From: an uncultured Bacteroidota bacterium
GTDB lineage: Bacteria; Bacteroidota; Bacteroidia; Flavobacteriales; Flavobacteriaceae
Assembly: GCA_902566635.1 (NCBI GenBank)
Contig: CACFJP010000001.1
Span: 62,001 to 126,000, forward strand
Length of the DNA stretch: 64,000 nucleotides
Direction: 5' to 3'
Positions 17,822 through 27,421 of this stretch are shown here, piece after piece; position 1 is the stretch's first letter; each line of letters starts with the position of its first letter. The position numbers and the translations under genes are program-made. Under the pieces are notes generated by a model. The model made no database searches. It was not told the origin of the DNA and was given only the letters and a program-made list of their open reading frames with translations.

Positions 17822-19123
17822 ATGTCAAAGCATATGATCGTATTGGGTGGGGGTGAAAGTGGGGTTGGCGCAGCTTTGCTTGGGAATCAACTCGGCTATA
17901 AAGTTTTTGTGAGTGACAAAGGGTCAATAGGAAGTTCATTCCAAAAAGAATTGGATGATCATCAGATTGAGTGGGAACAGGGCCAACACACAGCAGCACA
18001 AATCCTAAAAGCCGATTTGGTTATCAAAAGTCCAGGGATTTCCTCAGACACACCAATTGTTGAAGCGTTGAGATCTGTTGAAATTCCACTGCTTTCTGAA
18101 ATTGAATTTGCCTCACTTCATACCGATGCTGTGTTGATTGGCATCACTGGTACCAATGGAAAGACAACAACTGCAATGCTCACCCATCACTTGTTGGCGT
18201 CAGCAGGGAAATCTGTAGCAATGGCTGGAAACATAGGTGAGAGCTTTGCCAAAGCCATCACGATATATTCTCCAGATTATTGGGTACTTGAACTTAGTAG
18301 TTTTCAACTGGAGGATATCATATCCTTTCATCCACGTTATGCTGTGATGACAAGTCTTACGCCAGACCATTTGGATAGATACAACAACAGTTTTGATCGC
18401 TATGTAGATGCGAAGTTTTGCATGCTAAAAAACCAAAAAGAGGAAGACTATTTCATATATGATGACACAGATTATGAAATCAAGTTGGCTCTTGAACGAC
18501 ATAAGCCCAAATCGCAACGCATACCCTATACAGATAAAAAAATTAAAGATAAACGATTTAATTCAATTGATATGATACGAATTGACAACCCCTCATTGGA
18601 GGGGATTCACAATTCCAAAAATGCAATGGCGGCGGCGACCATTGCACAATTGGTCAATATTCGCAAACAAACAATTAGGGATAGTTTGCAAACTTTTAAA
18701 GGGGCTCCTCACCGACTGGAAAAGGTGTTGAGCATCTTGAAAGTAGATTATATAAATGACTCAAAAGCAACAAATGTGAACGCAACATATTATGCTCTAG
18801 AAAGCATGACGCGTCCAACGATTTGGATTGTTGGAGGTGTTGACAAAGGAAATGACTATACAAAGTTGCTGCCTTTGGTTCGCAAAAATGTAAAAGCGAT
18901 TATATGCTTGGGGCTCAACAACGAAACAATAATCGATTGCTTCTCACCTGTGGTAAACCTTTTGATTGAGGCTGGGTCGATGTTTGAGGCTGTTCAGGCG
19001 TCATATGATTTGGCAAAAAAAGGAGATACAGTGTTATTGTCGCCTGCTTGTGCAAGCTTTGACCTTTTTGAGAACTATGAAGATCGCGGAAATCAATTTA
19101 AACAACTTGTTCGTAAACTTTAA
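17822..19123 (+). CDS. murD: UDP-N-acetylmuramoylalanine--D-glutamate ligase
   Basis: MurD adds D-glutamate to UDP-MurNAc-L-Ala in the cytoplasm. An N-terminal Rossmann-like loop 'VLGGGESGVGAAL', the ATP loop 'GITGTNGKTTTAML' near residue 110, 'SPDYWVLELSSFQLE', 'APHRLEKV' and the C-terminal 'LLSPACASFDLFENYEDRGNQF' block are intact over 433 aa. It begins 3 nt after mraY and is followed 3 nt later by ftsW. Confidence 0.95.
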   Translation: MSKHMIVLGGGESGVGAALLGNQLGYKVFVSDKGSIGSSFQKELDDHQIEWEQGQHTAAQILKADLVIKSPGISSDTPIVEALRSVEIPLLSEIEFASLHTDAVLIGITGTNGKTTTAMLTHHLLASAGKSVAMAGNIGESFAKAITIYSPDYWVLELSSFQLEDIISFHPRYAVMTSLTPDHLDRYNNSFDRYVDAKFCMLKNQKEEDYFIYDDTDYEIKLALERHKPKSQRIPYTDKKIKDKRFNSIDMIRIDNPSLEGIHNSKNAMAAATIAQLVNIRKQTIRDSLQTFKGAPHRLEKVLSILKVDYINDSKATNVNATYYALESMTRPTIWIVGGVDKGNDYTKLLPLVRKNVKAIICLGLNNETIIDCFSPVVNLLIEAGSMFEAVQASYDLAKKGDTVLLSPACASFDLFENYEDRGNQFKQLVRKL

Positions 19124-19126
19124 TTT

Positions 19127-20308
19127 ATGCGATTCATTTCAAAACATATTCACGGAGATCGAGCAATTTGGGCTATTGTAGCTCTATTGTCGGTGTTTTC
19201 GTTTCTCCCAGTGTATAGTGCAAGCTCCAATCTGGTATATGTTTTAGGGATTGGATCAGTTACTGGTCATTTGATAAAACACGTTGCCATTGTTTTGATT
19301 GGGATAAGTATCATGTATGCTGTACATCGTATCCCATTCAAATATTTTAGTGGTTTGTCTGTCATCACGCTACCTATTGTTTGGTTATTATTGATTTATA
19401 CTGCTTTACAAGAAAACCTGATCGAGGGAGCAAACGCAAGTCGCTGGATTAAAATTCCCATTCTTGGCTTATCTTTTCAAACGTCAACTCTTGCGTCGGT
19501 TGTGTTGATGGTTTATGTGGCTAGATACTTGTCTGTTAACAAAGAAATAAATATCAATTTTTGGCGAAGTTTAGTTGTACTGTGGTTACCAGTCATGTTG
19601 ATTATCGGCACGATTTTGCCAGCAAATTTATCAACAGCAGCATTGATAGGTATTTTAGTATTTGTTTTGGCATTTATTGGTGGTTATCCTAAAAAATATT
19701 TACTGTTGATGTTGGGGACAGCAGTGCTTTTTCTCAGCTTGTTTATACTGACAGCTAAGGCCTATCCAGATACTTTTCCAAATCGTGTTGATACTTGGAT
19801 CAGTCGCATCGATAGCTTTACAGGAAAGGGAGATGCAAATACCAATTATCAGGTTGAACGAGCAAAAATTGCAATCGCAACAGGTGGGGTGGTTGGCAAA
19901 GGTGCTGGTAAAAGTGTAATGAAAAATTTATTGCCCCAAAGCACCTCAGATTTTATCTATGCTATCATCACTGAGGAATATGGCATTGCTGGGGGTTTGA
20001 GTTTATTGTTTTTATACCTCTTGCTTTTGTTCCGAATATTTATCTGTGTGTATAAAGCATACGATTTCTTTGGGCAACTGCTTATCATTGGCGTAGGTCT
20101 TCCGATCATTATACAATCCTTGGTGAACATGGGCGTTGCTGTTTCGGTTTTACCCGTTACAGGACAGCCCCTGCCACTGATCAGTAGTGGTGGAACTTCT
20201 ATATGGATGACATTTCTTGCACTTGGCATTGTTCAAAGTGTAAGTGCAGGCCGCTTGGCTGAGAACGACGAAAAAAACCCTTTAGCAATATTAAGTGAAG
20301 CAGTTTAA
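19127..20308 (+). CDS. ftsW: Septal peptidoglycan glycosyltransferase FtsW (SEDS)
   Basis: FtsW is a SEDS-family polymerase that works with FtsI at the septum. The 393-aa protein has about ten hydrophobic segments, the 'NASRWIKIPILGLSFQTS' block carrying the SEDS signature, and the C-terminal 'LPVTGQPLPLISSGGTS' motif. Its position between murD and murG is the standard one for this gene. It overlaps murG by 14 nt. Confidence 0.95.
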   Translation: MRFISKHIHGDRAIWAIVALLSVFSFLPVYSASSNLVYVLGIGSVTGHLIKHVAIVLIGISIMYAVHRIPFKYFSGLSVITLPIVWLLLIYTALQENLIEGANASRWIKIPILGLSFQTSTLASVVLMVYVARYLSVNKEININFWRSLVVLWLPVMLIIGTILPANLSTAALIGILVFVLAFIGGYPKKYLLLMLGTAVLFLSLFILTAKAYPDTFPNRVDTWISRIDSFTGKGDANTNYQVERAKIAIATGGVVGKGAGKSVMKNLLPQSTSDFIYAIITEEYGIAGGLSLLFLYLLLLFRIFICVYKAYDFFGQLLIIGVGLPIIIQSLVNMGVAVSVLPVTGQPLPLISSGGTSIWMTFLALGIVQSVSAGRLAENDEKNPLAILSEAV

Positions 20309-21386
20309 AACCATATTGTCTGGTGGAGGAACAGGGGGTCATATCTTCCCAGCCCTAGCCCTGGCCAATGCTATAAAAACCGAAAAGGCACATGCTGATA
20401 TATTGTTTGTTGGGGCCAATCGACGGATGGAAATGAAACAAGTTCCCAGAGCAGGGTATCCGATTCAAGGGCTTTGGATTTCAGGACTTCATCGTAAACT
20501 GTCGATTCGAAATTTGATGTTTCCTCTAAAGCTCATTGTGAGTTTATGTCATTCGTATTTTATTCTAAAGAAATTCAAACCTCAAATAGTGATTGGTACT
20601 GGTGGATTTGCCAGTGGACCACTGTTGTATATGGCAATAAGAATGAACATCCCTTCTTTAATACAAGAGCAAAATGCTTTACCTGGGATCACTAACCGAT
20701 TCCTAGGCAAGCGTGTACATCGTATTTGCATTGCACATAAAGAGGCAGCATCGTTTTTTCCAAAGTACAAAACACGTATCACAGGAAACCCTTTACGATC
20801 AGACTTGGTTTCCTTCACCATTAGTACCAAAGAGGCAAGAAAGAGGATGAAGCTTGCACAATCAAAAACAACTTTACTAGTTGTTGGAGGTAGTCTTGGT
20901 TCAAAACGAATAAATGAGCTTATGGCTGTTCACTGCGACAGAATCACCCAAATGGGCGTTCAAATCGTATGGCAATGTGGGTCACTTTACAAAAAAGAAT
21001 TTTTGCCATTGCAAAAAAATAATGTTAATGTCACTCCATTTATTGATGATATGACAACAGCTTATGCAACTGCTGATGTAATTATTTCTCGAGCGGGAGC
21101 TCTTGCAGTTTCAGAACTGTGTCAAGTGGGTAAGGCAGTTTTGTTTATTCCATCACCCAATGTTGCAGAAAATCACCAGTACAAAAACGCGATGGCGATT
21201 GCTAATGAAGAAGCAGCAGTAGTGATAGAAGAAAAGGAACTAGAGAATAGATTTCAATCTGAGATAGGCGCACTCCTAACTGATGTTGAGTGGCGGGCAA
21301 AGCTGGGTAAAAACATCAAAAAATTGGCAAAGCCAAATGCGACCAAATCGATTGTCGAACAAATTAATGCCCTAGTCAATGATTAA
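20295..21386 (+). CDS. murG: UDP-GlcNAc--lipid I N-acetylglucosamine transferase
   Basis: MurG converts lipid I to lipid II at the inner face of the membrane. The N-terminal glycine loop 'GGGTGGHIFPALALA', 'IGTGGFASGP', 'QEQNALPGITNRFLG', 'VVGGSLGSKRIN' and the UDP-GlcNAc motif 'ADVIISRAGALAVSEL' are visible in 363 aa, a GT28 fold of normal length. It overlaps ftsW by 14 nt and murC by 8 nt. Confidence 0.95.
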   Translation: MKQFKTILSGGGTGGHIFPALALANAIKTEKAHADILFVGANRRMEMKQVPRAGYPIQGLWISGLHRKLSIRNLMFPLKLIVSLCHSYFILKKFKPQIVIGTGGFASGPLLYMAIRMNIPSLIQEQNALPGITNRFLGKRVHRICIAHKEAASFFPKYKTRITGNPLRSDLVSFTISTKEARKRMKLAQSKTTLLVVGGSLGSKRINELMAVHCDRITQMGVQIVWQCGSLYKKEFLPLQKNNVNVTPFIDDMTTAYATADVIISRAGALAVSELCQVGKAVLFIPSPNVAENHQYKNAMAIANEEAAVVIEEKELENRFQSEIGALLTDVEWRAKLGKNIKKLAKPNATKSIVEQINALVND

Positions 21387-22728
21387 ACAGCAAGTTTATT
21401 TCTTGGGTATTGGAGGGATTGGAATGTCAGCCCTAGCGCAGTATTTCGTTCAGCAAGGTCACGACGTGTTTGGGTATGATGGAATCGCATCGGAAATCAC
21501 TGAGAAGCTGAGTCAAATCGGAGCAACAGTGCATCACCGAGATAGTATTGAGAGCATACCAGCAGCATGTACCGACAAAAGCAAAACAACTGTTGTCTAT
21601 ACCCCTGCAATGCCTGAAGACTCCCCCCAGTTTGGATTTTTCAAATCAACTGGCTTTAACATTTTTAAGCGTTCTGAAGTGCTTGGTGAGTTGAGCAGAG
21701 AAATACACTGTCTTGCTGTTGGTGGAACGCATGGAAAAACAACAACCTCCTCAATTCTAGCACATTTGTTGAGAGAAAGTGGAAAAAAGATTACTGCTTT
21801 TTTAGGTGGGATTTCATCCAATTTTGGATCGAATTTTATTTGCAATGGCACAGAGCATATGGTGGTGGAGGCAGATGAATTTGATCGCTCTTTTCTCGAG
21901 CTTCACCCCGATCTACTATGCATTACTTCGATGGATGCAGACCATTTGGATATTTATCAAAATGAAAAAAATTTAGAAAAAAGTTTTAAAGCATTTGCAT
22001 CACTGGTCTCCAACCCACATCATCGTTGGATAAAAGATGGTCTTGAGGTTTCTGGTTTGTCTTTTGGCACAGCTTCAAAGGCAGATGTTCGTGTGCAAAA
22101 CATCAAAATTGAAAATGGTAATTATGTTTTTGATTTTCACAGTACAGACCAAATGTTGCGCAACCTTCAGTTCGGCCTTCCAGGTGCGCATAATTTGATG
22201 AATGCAACAGTGGCTATAGCAATGGCATTGTCTGTTGGATGCGATCCGAACTCAATTGCAAAAGCGTTGCAAACTTTTAAAGGGGTTGACAGACGATTCA
22301 GCATTCGAATGGAGGAACCATGTGTACTGATAGACGACTACGCACATCACCCAACTGAAATCGATCAAATGGCACAATCGATTCAAGAGTTTTATCCTTC
22401 ATCTGAAAAAACAATAGCTGTTTTTCAGCCTCATTTGTTTTCAAGGACTCGAGACTTTTGTGATGGATTTGCAAAGAGCCTATCGCAGTTCGATCACACC
22501 TTACTGCTCGATATCTACCCAGCACGTGAGTTGCCAATCTCTGGTGTTACAAGCCAATTGATTCAAGACAGCATGCGTGGGTCTGCAGAAATTGTATCAA
22601 AAAACCAATTGCTCGAAAAAGTGGTTGATGCTTGTGCCGACGTAATTGTATTTATGGGAGCAGGTGATATTGCAGACGAGGTTCAACCAATTGTGGAACA
22701 TCTAAAACGAAAGTTATATGTTGGTTAG
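21379..22728 (+). CDS. murC: UDP-N-acetylmuramate--L-alanine ligase
   Basis: MurC attaches the first L-alanine to UDP-MurNAc. Motifs are 'FLGIGGIGMSALA' at the N-terminus, 'AVGGTHGKTTTSSI' for ATP, 'MVVEADEFDRSFL', 'DRRFSIR' and 'IDDYAHHPTEID'. The 449-aa length fits. murB and ddl, which often lie next to murC in proteobacterial clusters, are absent here, as is usual in flavobacteria. It overlaps ftsQ by 11 nt. Confidence 0.95.
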   Translation: MIKQQVYFLGIGGIGMSALAQYFVQQGHDVFGYDGIASEITEKLSQIGATVHHRDSIESIPAACTDKSKTTVVYTPAMPEDSPQFGFFKSTGFNIFKRSEVLGELSREIHCLAVGGTHGKTTTSSILAHLLRESGKKITAFLGGISSNFGSNFICNGTEHMVVEADEFDRSFLELHPDLLCITSMDADHLDIYQNEKNLEKSFKAFASLVSNPHHRWIKDGLEVSGLSFGTASKADVRVQNIKIENGNYVFDFHSTDQMLRNLQFGLPGAHNLMNATVAIAMALSVGCDPNSIAKALQTFKGVDRRFSIRMEEPCVLIDDYAHHPTEIDQMAQSIQEFYPSSEKTIAVFQPHLFSRTRDFCDGFAKSLSQFDHTLLLDIYPARELPISGVTSQLIQDSMRGSAEIVSKNQLLEKVVDACADVIVFMGAGDIADEVQPIVEHLKRKLYVG

Positions 22729-23434
22729 AAGATTGATATTTTCTTTTTGGGTCATCCTATCAATTGGAGCTTTTATGCTGTCTTCCTACAGAAATGCGGA
22801 AAGACGAGTGCTTGGATTTGTTGTTCATATGGATTATCAATACCCACAGATGATATCAAAAGATTCAGTTGATAAAATGTTGACACTTGTTTTTAAAGAT
22901 TCAATGAGTAGACGAAAATCTGAAATAAATTTAAAGCGTCTTGAGTTACGGCTTGCTCAAAACAATTTAATCAAAAAAACAGAGGCATTTTTAACATTGG
23001 ATGATACTCTTCATATAAAGGTTTTTCCTAGGATTCCTGTAGCACGTGTACAAGGGGAAACAGAGTTTTATCTCGACTTCGAGGGCAGTGTGATCCCTCT
23101 TTCTCCTACCTATGATGCTGAAGTTCCGATCATCACCACTACACCCAATATCGATCGATACCAAGCCCTATCTTCCCTATCTATTGCCATTGCAAATGAC
23201 AATTTTCTTGCATCGCATATTGTTGATATTAAGGATTTTGGAGATCAGGTCTATATGAACATAGTCGACCATGATTATCGACTGAAGATTAAATCAGTAG
23301 ATAATATGCAAACAAAATTTAAAAAATATAAAGCTTTTTATGCAGCTGCTATAGATCAAGGGATCATTGACGATTACAGCGAAGTTGCTTTGGATTATAG
23401 TGACCAAATCATTTGTAAGAGAAACACGTTATGA
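22718..23434 (+). CDS. ftsQ: Cell division protein FtsQ
   Basis: This 238-aa bitopic protein has one N-terminal membrane segment ('LIFSFWVILSIGAFML') and a periplasmic region. The region contains a POTRA-like segment (about residues 33-110, ending 'FPRIPVARVQGETEFYLDFEG') and a beta domain. FtsQ scaffolds the FtsQLB complex in the divisome. Sequence similarity in the family is low; topology and placement between murC and ftsA support the call. It overlaps ftsA by 4 nt. Confidence 0.9.
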   Translation: MLVRRLIFSFWVILSIGAFMLSSYRNAERRVLGFVVHMDYQYPQMISKDSVDKMLTLVFKDSMSRRKSEINLKRLELRLAQNNLIKKTEAFLTLDDTLHIKVFPRIPVARVQGETEFYLDFEGSVIPLSPTYDAEVPIITTTPNIDRYQALSSLSIAIANDNFLASHIVDIKDFGDQVYMNIVDHDYRLKIKSVDNMQTKFKKYKAFYAAAIDQGIIDDYSEVALDYSDQIICKRNTL

Positions 23435-24744
23435 AGCGAGAAAATAAAGGTGTTGGACTAGACATTGGAACAACAAAGATTGTAGCCATGCTTGGGCGTA
23501 AAAATGAGTATGGAAAGCTCAAAATTATTGGCGCAGGTAAATCCGAAAGTTTAGGTGTTCATAGAGGGGTTGTGAACAATATTACCCAAACGATTCAATC
23601 GATTCAGGCTGCTGTTCAAGAGGCTGAAACTGCGTCTGGCGAGACTATCAGCGAGGTGGTTGTCGGCATTGCTGGGCAACATATACGAAGCCTTCAGCAC
23701 AGTGATTATATCACAAGACCAAACCCAGAAGAGGTCATTCAAGAATCTGATTTAGAGGAACTTATCAATCAGGTGTATAAACTCGTGATGCTTCCTGGGG
23801 AAGAAATAATCCATGTTCTCCCACAAGAGTTCAAGGTCGACGGGCAATCAGAAATTAAAGAGCCAATTGGGATGTATGGTGCACGATTAGAGGCCAATTT
23901 CCATGTGGTTGTAGGCCAAATGTCATCAATTCGAAACATTGCTAGGTGTGTAAAATCTGCTGGCTTAGAGTTTGGTGGGATTACATTAGAGCCTTTAGCG
24001 TCATCATCTGCAGTGTTGAGCAAAGAGGAAAAAGAGGCAGGTGTTGCACTTATCGATATTGGAGGTGGAACAACAGACCTCGCTATATTTAAGGATGGTA
24101 TTATTCGTCATACCTCTGTTATTCCTTTTGGTGGAAACATCATCACTGAGGATATCAAAGAGGGTTGCTCCATTATTGAAAAACAAGCAGAACTTTTGAA
24201 AACAAAATTTGGTTCTGCATGGCCAGGGGAAAATAAAGACAACGAAATTGTTGCCATACCTGGGCTTCGTGGTCGTGATCCAAAAGAAATTACATTAAAA
24301 AATCTTTCCAAAATCATTCATGCTCGTGTCACGGAGATTATCGAAAGCGTTTATGCAGAAATTAAAAACTATGGGCATGAGGAGCAAAAGAAAAAACTTA
24401 TTGCTGGTATTGTTTTAACAGGAGGTGGCAGTCAGCTCAAGCACCTCAAACAACTTGTTGAATATATCACAGGAATGGATACTCGGGTAGGGTTTCCAAA
24501 CGAGCATTTAGCAGGGGATGAGCATGCAGAATCCACTGCTAGTCCAATGTTTTCAACAGCTGTTGGACTGGTGATGAAGGCAGTAGAGCAAATGAGTGCA
24601 TTTGAGGAAATAAAAAATGAAACAGATGATGTTGAAGATTCATCAACTGGCGATGCTTCAGAATATCATGAAGTAAAAAAGAGGAGGTCAATTTTTGATC
24701 GCTTTACAGAAGGAATTCGAGAATTTTTAGACAACGCAGAATAA
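23431..24744 (+). CDS. ftsA: Cell division protein FtsA
   Basis: FtsA is an actin-like ATPase that ties FtsZ filaments to the membrane. Phosphate-1 'GLDIGTTKIVAMLG', the connect region, phosphate-2 'LIDIGGGTTDLAIF' and the adenosine motif 'IVLTGGGSQLKHL' are seen in 437 aa. The C-terminus ends in an amphipathic membrane-targeting helix ('SIFDRFTEGIREFLDN') after an acidic linker ('NETDDVEDSSTGDASE'). It is 10 nt upstream of ftsZ. Confidence 0.95.
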   Translation: MKRENKGVGLDIGTTKIVAMLGRKNEYGKLKIIGAGKSESLGVHRGVVNNITQTIQSIQAAVQEAETASGETISEVVVGIAGQHIRSLQHSDYITRPNPEEVIQESDLEELINQVYKLVMLPGEEIIHVLPQEFKVDGQSEIKEPIGMYGARLEANFHVVVGQMSSIRNIARCVKSAGLEFGGITLEPLASSSAVLSKEEKEAGVALIDIGGGTTDLAIFKDGIIRHTSVIPFGGNIITEDIKEGCSIIEKQAELLKTKFGSAWPGENKDNEIVAIPGLRGRDPKEITLKNLSKIIHARVTEIIESVYAEIKNYGHEEQKKKLIAGIVLTGGGSQLKHLKQLVEYITGMDTRVGFPNEHLAGDEHAESTASPMFSTAVGLVMKAVEQMSAFEEIKNETDDVEDSSTGDASEYHEVKKRRSIFDRFTEGIREFLDNAE

Positions 24745-24754
24745 ATAAGCACCA

Positions 24755-26611
24755 ATGGAATTAGATTATCAGAAAATAGATTTTGATTTACCAAAAAACC
24801 AAAGCAATGTCATAAAGGTCATTGGTGTTGGTGGAGGTGGTAGCAATGCGGTAAATTACATGTATCATTTAGGCATTAAAGGGGTCGATTTTGTTGCTTG
24901 TAACACAGATGCTCAAGCCTTACAAAATAGCCCTGTAGCCAACAAAATTCAACTCGGAGTATCACTCACAGAGGGATTGGGAGCTGGTGCGAATCCAGAG
25001 ATAGGGGAGCGATCTGCAATTGAAAGTGTAGATGAGCTTTCGCAGATGCTTTTGACCAATACCAAAATGATTTTTATCACTGCTGGAATGGGGGGCGGAA
25101 CTGGTACAGGTGCAGCGCCAGTCATCGCAAAAATGGCTCGTGATATGGGAATCTTGACGGTTGGAATCGTTACTATGCCTTTCCAATTTGAAGGGAAGAC
25201 ACGCAACGATCAAGCAGAGGTTGGGTTGGAAAAGCTCAGAAAGTTTGTCGATTCAATTATTGTGATCAACAATAACAAGCTTCGAGAGGTTTATGGCGAT
25301 TTAGGGTTTAAGCAAGGATTCGCAAAAGCAGATGAGGTACTTGCAAATGCCTCGCGAGGAATTGCTGAAGTAATTACCCATCACTACACCCAAAACATAG
25401 ACCTTAGAGATGCCAAAACGGTGTTGGCTGACAGTGGAACAGCAATCATGGGGTCTGCAACTGCAACAGGACCTAACCGTGGTGAGGAGGCAGTAGCAAA
25501 GGCCCTCGATTCACCACTGCTGAATGACAATAAAATCATTGGGGCAAAAAATGTACTACTGCTCGTTGTTTCTGGTCGTGATGAAGTAACTATTGATGAA
25601 ATAGGCATCATAAACGAACATATACAGCGTGAGGCTGGTCATGGTGCAAACATAATTATGGGAATAGGGGAGGATGCATCATTGGATGAGGACATTTCGA
25701 TAACTGTAATTGCAACAGGGTTTGATATCGAACAGCAGGACGAGATTATACATGCTGATCCCAAGAAAATTATTCATACGCTGAGCGAAGAACAAACAGT
25801 AGTGCACAAGCTTGAGGGTGACACAGATCAGGCTAATTTGATTTCGGGAATCAGGCAAACAAAGGAAAACAAACCCCAAGATGACGAGCTTGTGAAAACC
25901 ACAGATGTTATTCGATCAATAGAGGTTCAATTTGAAGAAATTCCAGAGCCGATACATGAGCCAATTCAAGAGGAACAAGAGTTTATTATTCATGAATTAC
26001 CAAGTCAAGTTAATGAAATGGATGTCATAGACCATGAGGTTGTTGAGCCAGAGACTAGTCCACTTAATCGACCTATTGAGGAGACAAACGAAACAGACAC
26101 GCCAGAAGAAAATGAGGTTCCTGTATTGTTTCACTTAGAAGAAGAACCAAAAAAGCAAGTTGCAAAGGAAAGCCAGCCAGTCTCAACAACTGTTCAAAAC
26201 GATCCGGAAAGCACACCATCTAAAGTCAAAAAATATAACCTTGAGGATTATGTTGAGCCAGCATCTGAAAAGAATGTAGCAGCTGCCACGCCTACGCCAA
26301 CAACAAAAAAAGAAGTAGCATCAGAACCTTTGGTTGAAGAGGAAAAAGAAGAGGAGTTAACACCAATGAATAGCACCATTACGCAGGGGCTTGCACAGCG
26401 TGCAGAGGAAAGGCGAAAAAAACTAAAATCATTCAATTATAAATTCACAACTAATCGAATTGATGAGCTTGAAAACGAACCAGCTTACAAAAGGGCACAG
26501 GTCGATATGAACAACGACAACAGCCTATCTCGATTGTCAGTTGAAACCGATTCGAGTAATGAAACACGAATTCGAACAAACAACTCCTTTTTACATGATA
26601 ATGTAGATTAA
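24755..26611 (+). CDS. ftsZ: Cell division GTPase FtsZ with a long acidic C-terminal linker
   Basis: FtsZ polymerises into the Z-ring. The tubulin-type GTPase core fills residues about 15-325, with 'GVGGGGSNAVNYM', the signature 'GMGGGTGTGAAP' and the T7 loop 'NIDLRDAKTVLADSG'. It is followed by a linker of over 200 residues rich in Glu, Pro, Thr and Gln (residues about 330-560), then a basic stretch and a conserved 'RIDELENEPAYKR' peptide that is probably the binding tail. At 618 aa it is far longer than E. coli FtsZ (383 aa), as is usual in Bacteroidota. Confidence 0.95.
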   Translation: MELDYQKIDFDLPKNQSNVIKVIGVGGGGSNAVNYMYHLGIKGVDFVACNTDAQALQNSPVANKIQLGVSLTEGLGAGANPEIGERSAIESVDELSQMLLTNTKMIFITAGMGGGTGTGAAPVIAKMARDMGILTVGIVTMPFQFEGKTRNDQAEVGLEKLRKFVDSIIVINNNKLREVYGDLGFKQGFAKADEVLANASRGIAEVITHHYTQNIDLRDAKTVLADSGTAIMGSATATGPNRGEEAVAKALDSPLLNDNKIIGAKNVLLLVVSGRDEVTIDEIGIINEHIQREAGHGANIIMGIGEDASLDEDISITVIATGFDIEQQDEIIHADPKKIIHTLSEEQTVVHKLEGDTDQANLISGIRQTKENKPQDDELVKTTDVIRSIEVQFEEIPEPIHEPIQEEQEFIIHELPSQVNEMDVIDHEVVEPETSPLNRPIEETNETDTPEENEVPVLFHLEEEPKKQVAKESQPVSTTVQNDPESTPSKVKKYNLEDYVEPASEKNVAAATPTPTTKKEVASEPLVEEEKEEELTPMNSTITQGLAQRAEERRKKLKSFNYKFTTNRIDELENEPAYKRAQVDMNNDNSLSRLSVETDSSNETRIRTNNSFLHDNVD

Positions 26612-26613
26612 TT

Positions 26614-27063
26614 ATGAGCTTTCAAGACGAATTAAACACTAAACTCAAAGGGGCAATGCGTGAAAAAAACACTGTTGCTTTAGAGTCGCTACGAGCAATC
26701 AAATCAGCGATATTGTTATTGCAAACACAGTCAGGTGCGAAAGAAACTCCTGACGAAAGTGAGATCATCAAATTGTTGCAGAAACTGGTCAAGCAGCGCA
26801 AAGAGAGCGCATCAATTTTTAGGGATCAGGGGCGCGATGATTTGGCAGAGCTTGAAGAAGCTCAAATGGAAGTCATTAGTCAATTTTTACCTAAGCAGTT
26901 GTCATCGTCGGCGGTTGAAAAAATAATTGATAAGGTTATTGAGAAAATTGGTGCTACAAACATGAAAGATATGGGTAAAGTCATGGGCATTGCGAATAAG
27001 CAATTGGCTGGTCAAGCAGATGGAAAACTTATTGCAGAGATTGTAAAAAAGCGTTTAGGTTAA
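26614..27063 (+). CDS. YqeY/GatB-tail domain protein
   Basis: This all-alpha protein of 149 aa belongs to the YqeY family, which resembles the tRNA-binding tail of GatB and GatE. Recognisable parts are 'MREKNTVALESLRAIKSAIL', 'LQKLVKQRKESASIF', 'LEEAQMEVISQFLPKQLS' and the C-terminal 'GKVMGIANKQLAGQADGK'. The function is not established; some links to tRNA-dependent amidation have been proposed for the family. It follows ftsZ by 2 nt, as in many flavobacteria, and is the last gene of the dcw transcript. Confidence 0.9.
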   Translation: MSFQDELNTKLKGAMREKNTVALESLRAIKSAILLLQTQSGAKETPDESEIIKLLQKLVKQRKESASIFRDQGRDDLAELEEAQMEVISQFLPKQLSSSAVEKIIDKVIEKIGATNMKDMGKVMGIANKQLAGQADGKLIAEIVKKRLG

Positions 27064-27112
27064 CAGTAGGTAGGGCTATTGTTGTGAAAGTTAGTACATT
27101 CGCATTTTTAAA

Positions 27113-27186
27113 GGCCCAGTAGTTCAACTGGATAGAATATCAGATTTCGGCTCTGAGGGTTGGGGGTTCGAATCCTCCCTGGGTCA
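27113..27186 (+). tRNA. tRNA-Arg (anticodon UCG)
   Basis: A 74-nt cloverleaf can be folded by hand. The acceptor stem is GGCCCAG/CTGGGTC with one G-U pair and discriminator A. The D stem is GTTC/GAAT, the anticodon stem TCAGA/TCTGA with loop TTTCGGC (anticodon TCG at 34-36), and the T arm GGGGG-TTCGAAT-CCTCC. CCA is not encoded (followed by CGCA). It reads CGA and perhaps other CGN arginine codons. It stands exactly between the core-gene half and the polysaccharide locus. Confidence 0.93.
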
Positions 27187-27193
27187 CGCAATC

Positions 27194-27230
27194 GGAGAAT
27201 TGATTCACAGGAATTGGTCCTCCTTTTTTT
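27194..27230 (+). terminator. Rho-independent terminator after tRNA-Arg
   Basis: GGAGAATTGATT and AATTGGTCCTCC form a 12-position stem with one A-C mismatch and several G-U pairs around a 6-nt loop (CACAGG). Seven T's follow directly. It starts 8 nt after the tRNA and probably ends its transcript. Confidence 0.65.
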
Positions 27231-27367
27231 ATGTTTGAGATTTTTTTCAATAAAATCGGAATTGAGCCAAAAATAGCGTTCACTTTTGGGATCCGAACTC
27301 GGTCGTTTGACTTGTCGTAACCCATTCAGGATGGAAAGACTAAATTTTGCAGTTTTTGTCTTTGTTT

Positions 27368-27394
27368 TAAATCCCCACAACTTGTGAGGATTTA
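27368..27394. other. Hairpin just beyond the susD stop codon
   Basis: TAAATCC/GGATTTA flanks an inner CAC-AACTT-GTG hairpin with one internal mismatch. It lies 28 nt past the minus-strand susD stop. There is no U-run on either strand, so it may be a transcript-stabilising 3' hairpin rather than a classical terminator. Confidence 0.3.
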
Positions 27395-27421
27395 TTTAAA
27401 CTCATTTTTAATAGTTAAATG

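Noticed and set aside
27108-27380. Minus-strand ORFs across the tRNA (peptides with 'GGFEPPTLRA' or 'GRIRTPNPQSRN')
   Set aside because: These are translations of the tRNA-Arg antisense strand, a well-known false gene call; the cloverleaf is complete.
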